Assembly: GCA_003646045.1 (NCBI GenBank)
Contig: QNDV01000010.1
Coordinates: 1 to 14,715 of the forward strand
Origin: a bacterium
Lineage (GTDB): Bacteria; Krumholzibacteriota; Krumholzibacteria; LZORAL124-64-63
Reading direction: 5' to 3'
DNA length: 14,715 nt
Below are positions 13,646 to 14,715 of the stretch, piece after piece. Positions within the stretch are counted from its first letter, which is position 1, and each line of letters starts with the position of its first letter. A model generated the notes under the pieces. That model searched no databases. It was given only the letters and a program-made list of their open reading frames with translations, and was not told the DNA's origin. The position numbers and the translations under genes were made by a program.

Positions 13646-14507
13646 CAGGTTTTCCTTCGGCTGATGGAGACGGCAACAGCCTGATGCCGTCGGGATCTAT
13701 AGTGAGCAAACGCTTCTTGTAGAGAGATCCGAGAGCCTTCTTGTAGTTCTTCTTGCTCACACCAAACCGATCCGACAGTTCCTCGGGCGAGGTCTTGGCG
13801 GTGATGGGCAGAAAGCCGTTGTTTCTTGCCAAGTGGTTGAGAATCGTCTCGGCGATGCCAGCCACCTTTTCATATCCCGTGGACGTCAGTGACAAATCGA
13901 TTTTGCCGTCGTCCCGTGTTTTCTGGATGTAGCCCCTGACCTTCTTGCCGATGCGCATGTCTTTGAAAATTTCATTGTGATAGAGGAAGCCCCAGTGGGC
14001 ATCGTTGATGATGGCCATGTACCCCAACTCCGTTTCGCGCGCAATGAGCAGTTCCACCATTTGACCCACTTCATAGTCGGCCGGCACCTGGTCGATAAAC
14101 TTGTTTATACGGGTTGAGCCGACGATCCGGCCCGAGCCTTCGTCGATGAAGACATAGACAATGTAGGAGCGGTTGGCCTGCAGTCGTATTTTCATTTCGC
14201 CAAAGGGCACCATCAGGTCCTTGGGCAAACCCCAGTCCATGAAGGCGCCGACTTTCTCGATCGAGGCGACCCGCAGCAGATTGAACTGACCGACCACTAC
14301 GTGCGGCCGTTTGGTGGTGGCGATGATCCGGTCTTCGGAGTCGAAATAGATGAAGACGTCGATATTGTCGTAAGCGGAGCAGCCTTTTGGCGCCTGATCG
14401 TAGGGCAACAGGATTTCGCCCCACTGGTCGTCCTCGCTGTCGAGGTAAAAACCGAAGTCGACCTCTTTGATGACCGCCAGATTATTGAACTGACCGACTC
14501 TCAACAT
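13635..14507 (-). CDS. cvfB: CvfB-like S1-domain RNA-binding protein
   Basis: This 290-residue protein has the CvfB/YitL plan. Repeated S1-like beta barrels span most of it: VGQFNNLAVIKEVDFGFYLDSED; then LRVASIEKVGAFMDWGLPKDLMVPFGEM, the best-conserved; then YEVGQMVELLIARETELGYMAIIN with KKVRGYIQKTRDDGKIDLSL. It ends with a winged helix (LSDRFGVSKKNYKKALGSLYKKRLL). Such proteins bind RNA and, in firmicutes, affect virulence gene expression. The start MLRVGQ lacks a strong ribosome binding site; GAAGGG lies about 14 bases upstream. A 6-bp inverted repeat CGGTTC/GAACCG (14564-14581) lies upstream and might be a regulatory site. Confidence 0.88.
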   Translation of the reverse strand: MLRVGQFNNLAVIKEVDFGFYLDSEDDQWGEILLPYDQAPKGCSAYDNIDVFIYFDSEDRIIATTKRPHVVVGQFNLLRVASIEKVGAFMDWGLPKDLMVPFGEMKIRLQANRSYIVYVFIDEGSGRIVGSTRINKFIDQVPADYEVGQMVELLIARETELGYMAIINDAHWGFLYHNEIFKDMRIGKKVRGYIQKTRDDGKIDLSLTSTGYEKVAGIAETILNHLARNNGFLPITAKTSPEELSDRFGVSKKNYKKALGSLYKKRLLTIDPDGIRLLPSPSAEGKPDDL

Positions 14508-14665
14508 GGCAGGTTGTGCCCTTCATCGAATGTGCCCCAAGGGAAGGGAAATTTAGCTTCGCCCGGTTCTTGCGCGAACCGAAACCCAATATATCACACC
14601 GCTCAGACTTCGCACACGGTCCGGCCATCTGGACTTCCCTCCACCGGGCGTATACGATGCACCCC

Positions 14666-14715
14666 ATGAACAACAAACGGAAAACACCAAGCCGCGGTCG
14701 CCGCGGCCGCTTCCA
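14666..14715 (+). CDS. Start of an unidentified basic protein
   Basis: Only 16 codons are visible before the window ends: MNNKRKTPSRGRRGRF, very rich in Lys and Arg as in RNA- or DNA-binding proteins. An in-frame ATG at 14657 is an alternative start. No ribosome binding site is seen, and TATACG just upstream could be a -10 element, which would make the message nearly leaderless. The family cannot be named, and the call depends on sequence outside the window. Confidence 0.35.
   Translation, partial: MNNKRKTPSRGRRGRF

Noticed and set aside
1..14715. tRNA, rRNA or CRISPR array
   Set aside because: No cloverleaf, rRNA segment or regularly spaced repeat was recognised on either strand by eye.

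Overview
This is a GC-rich window from a bacterial chromosome. The best guess for the host is an uncultured, largely anaerobic lineage of the FCB group (the Eisenbacteria, Krumholzibacteriota or Latescibacterota kind). The main evidence is a secreted 650-residue protein with a dockerin-like EF-hand pair and a C-terminal FlgD/T9SS-type Ig domain opening NTPNPFNPST. A MinD-ferredoxin/NifX-like cluster typical of anaerobes and a Tat-exported phosphoesterase fit this. The lineage call is inference; no rRNA or marker gene is present.

Layout. 1-2928 (minus): a Tat-exported alkaline-phosphatase-superfamily enzyme, a secreted LamG/DUF1080-like protein, and the first codons of an iron-type ABC substrate-binding protein. 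2929-3297: a divergent intergenic region with several palindromes and a structured leader. 3298-5480 (plus): a predicted 10-TM metal (manganese-type) exporter translationally coupled to a COG0731 radical SAM protein. The radical SAM 3' end runs antisense into the next cluster and seems to have lost its usual C-terminal domain. 5159-9216 (minus): eight tightly packed genes in the order DUF134 regulator, DUF5320 Gly-rich protein, Gly-rich zinc ribbon, MTH1175/NifX-like protein, two MinD-type ATPases each carrying two 4Fe-4S motifs, and two more MTH1175/NifX-like proteins. 9393-9710 (minus): a small cupin. 10052-12807 (plus): a secreted DUF2147 protein and the large FlgD-Ig protein, closed by a strong terminator. 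12890-13038: a MITE-like element with 26-bp inverted arms. 13184-14507 (minus): a YehS/DUF1456 protein overlapping an upstream CvfB-like S1 RNA-binding protein. 14666-end (plus): the start of an unidentified basic protein.

The most coherent system is the 5159-9216 cluster. Its parts match the kind of genes found with the Mo-Cu 'orange protein' (ORP) of sulfate reducers: paired ferredoxin-MinD ATPases plus NifX/MTH1175-fold metal-cluster proteins. Here there are three NifX-like proteins, two small Cys-containing or Gly-rich proteins and a DUF134 regulator with its own zinc ribbon. A plausible job is ATP-dependent assembly or delivery of a metal-sulfur cluster. Close overlaps (GTGA, ATGA, 3-nt gaps) indicate one transcript, probably started at the inverted-repeat-bearing promoter near 9240-9270.
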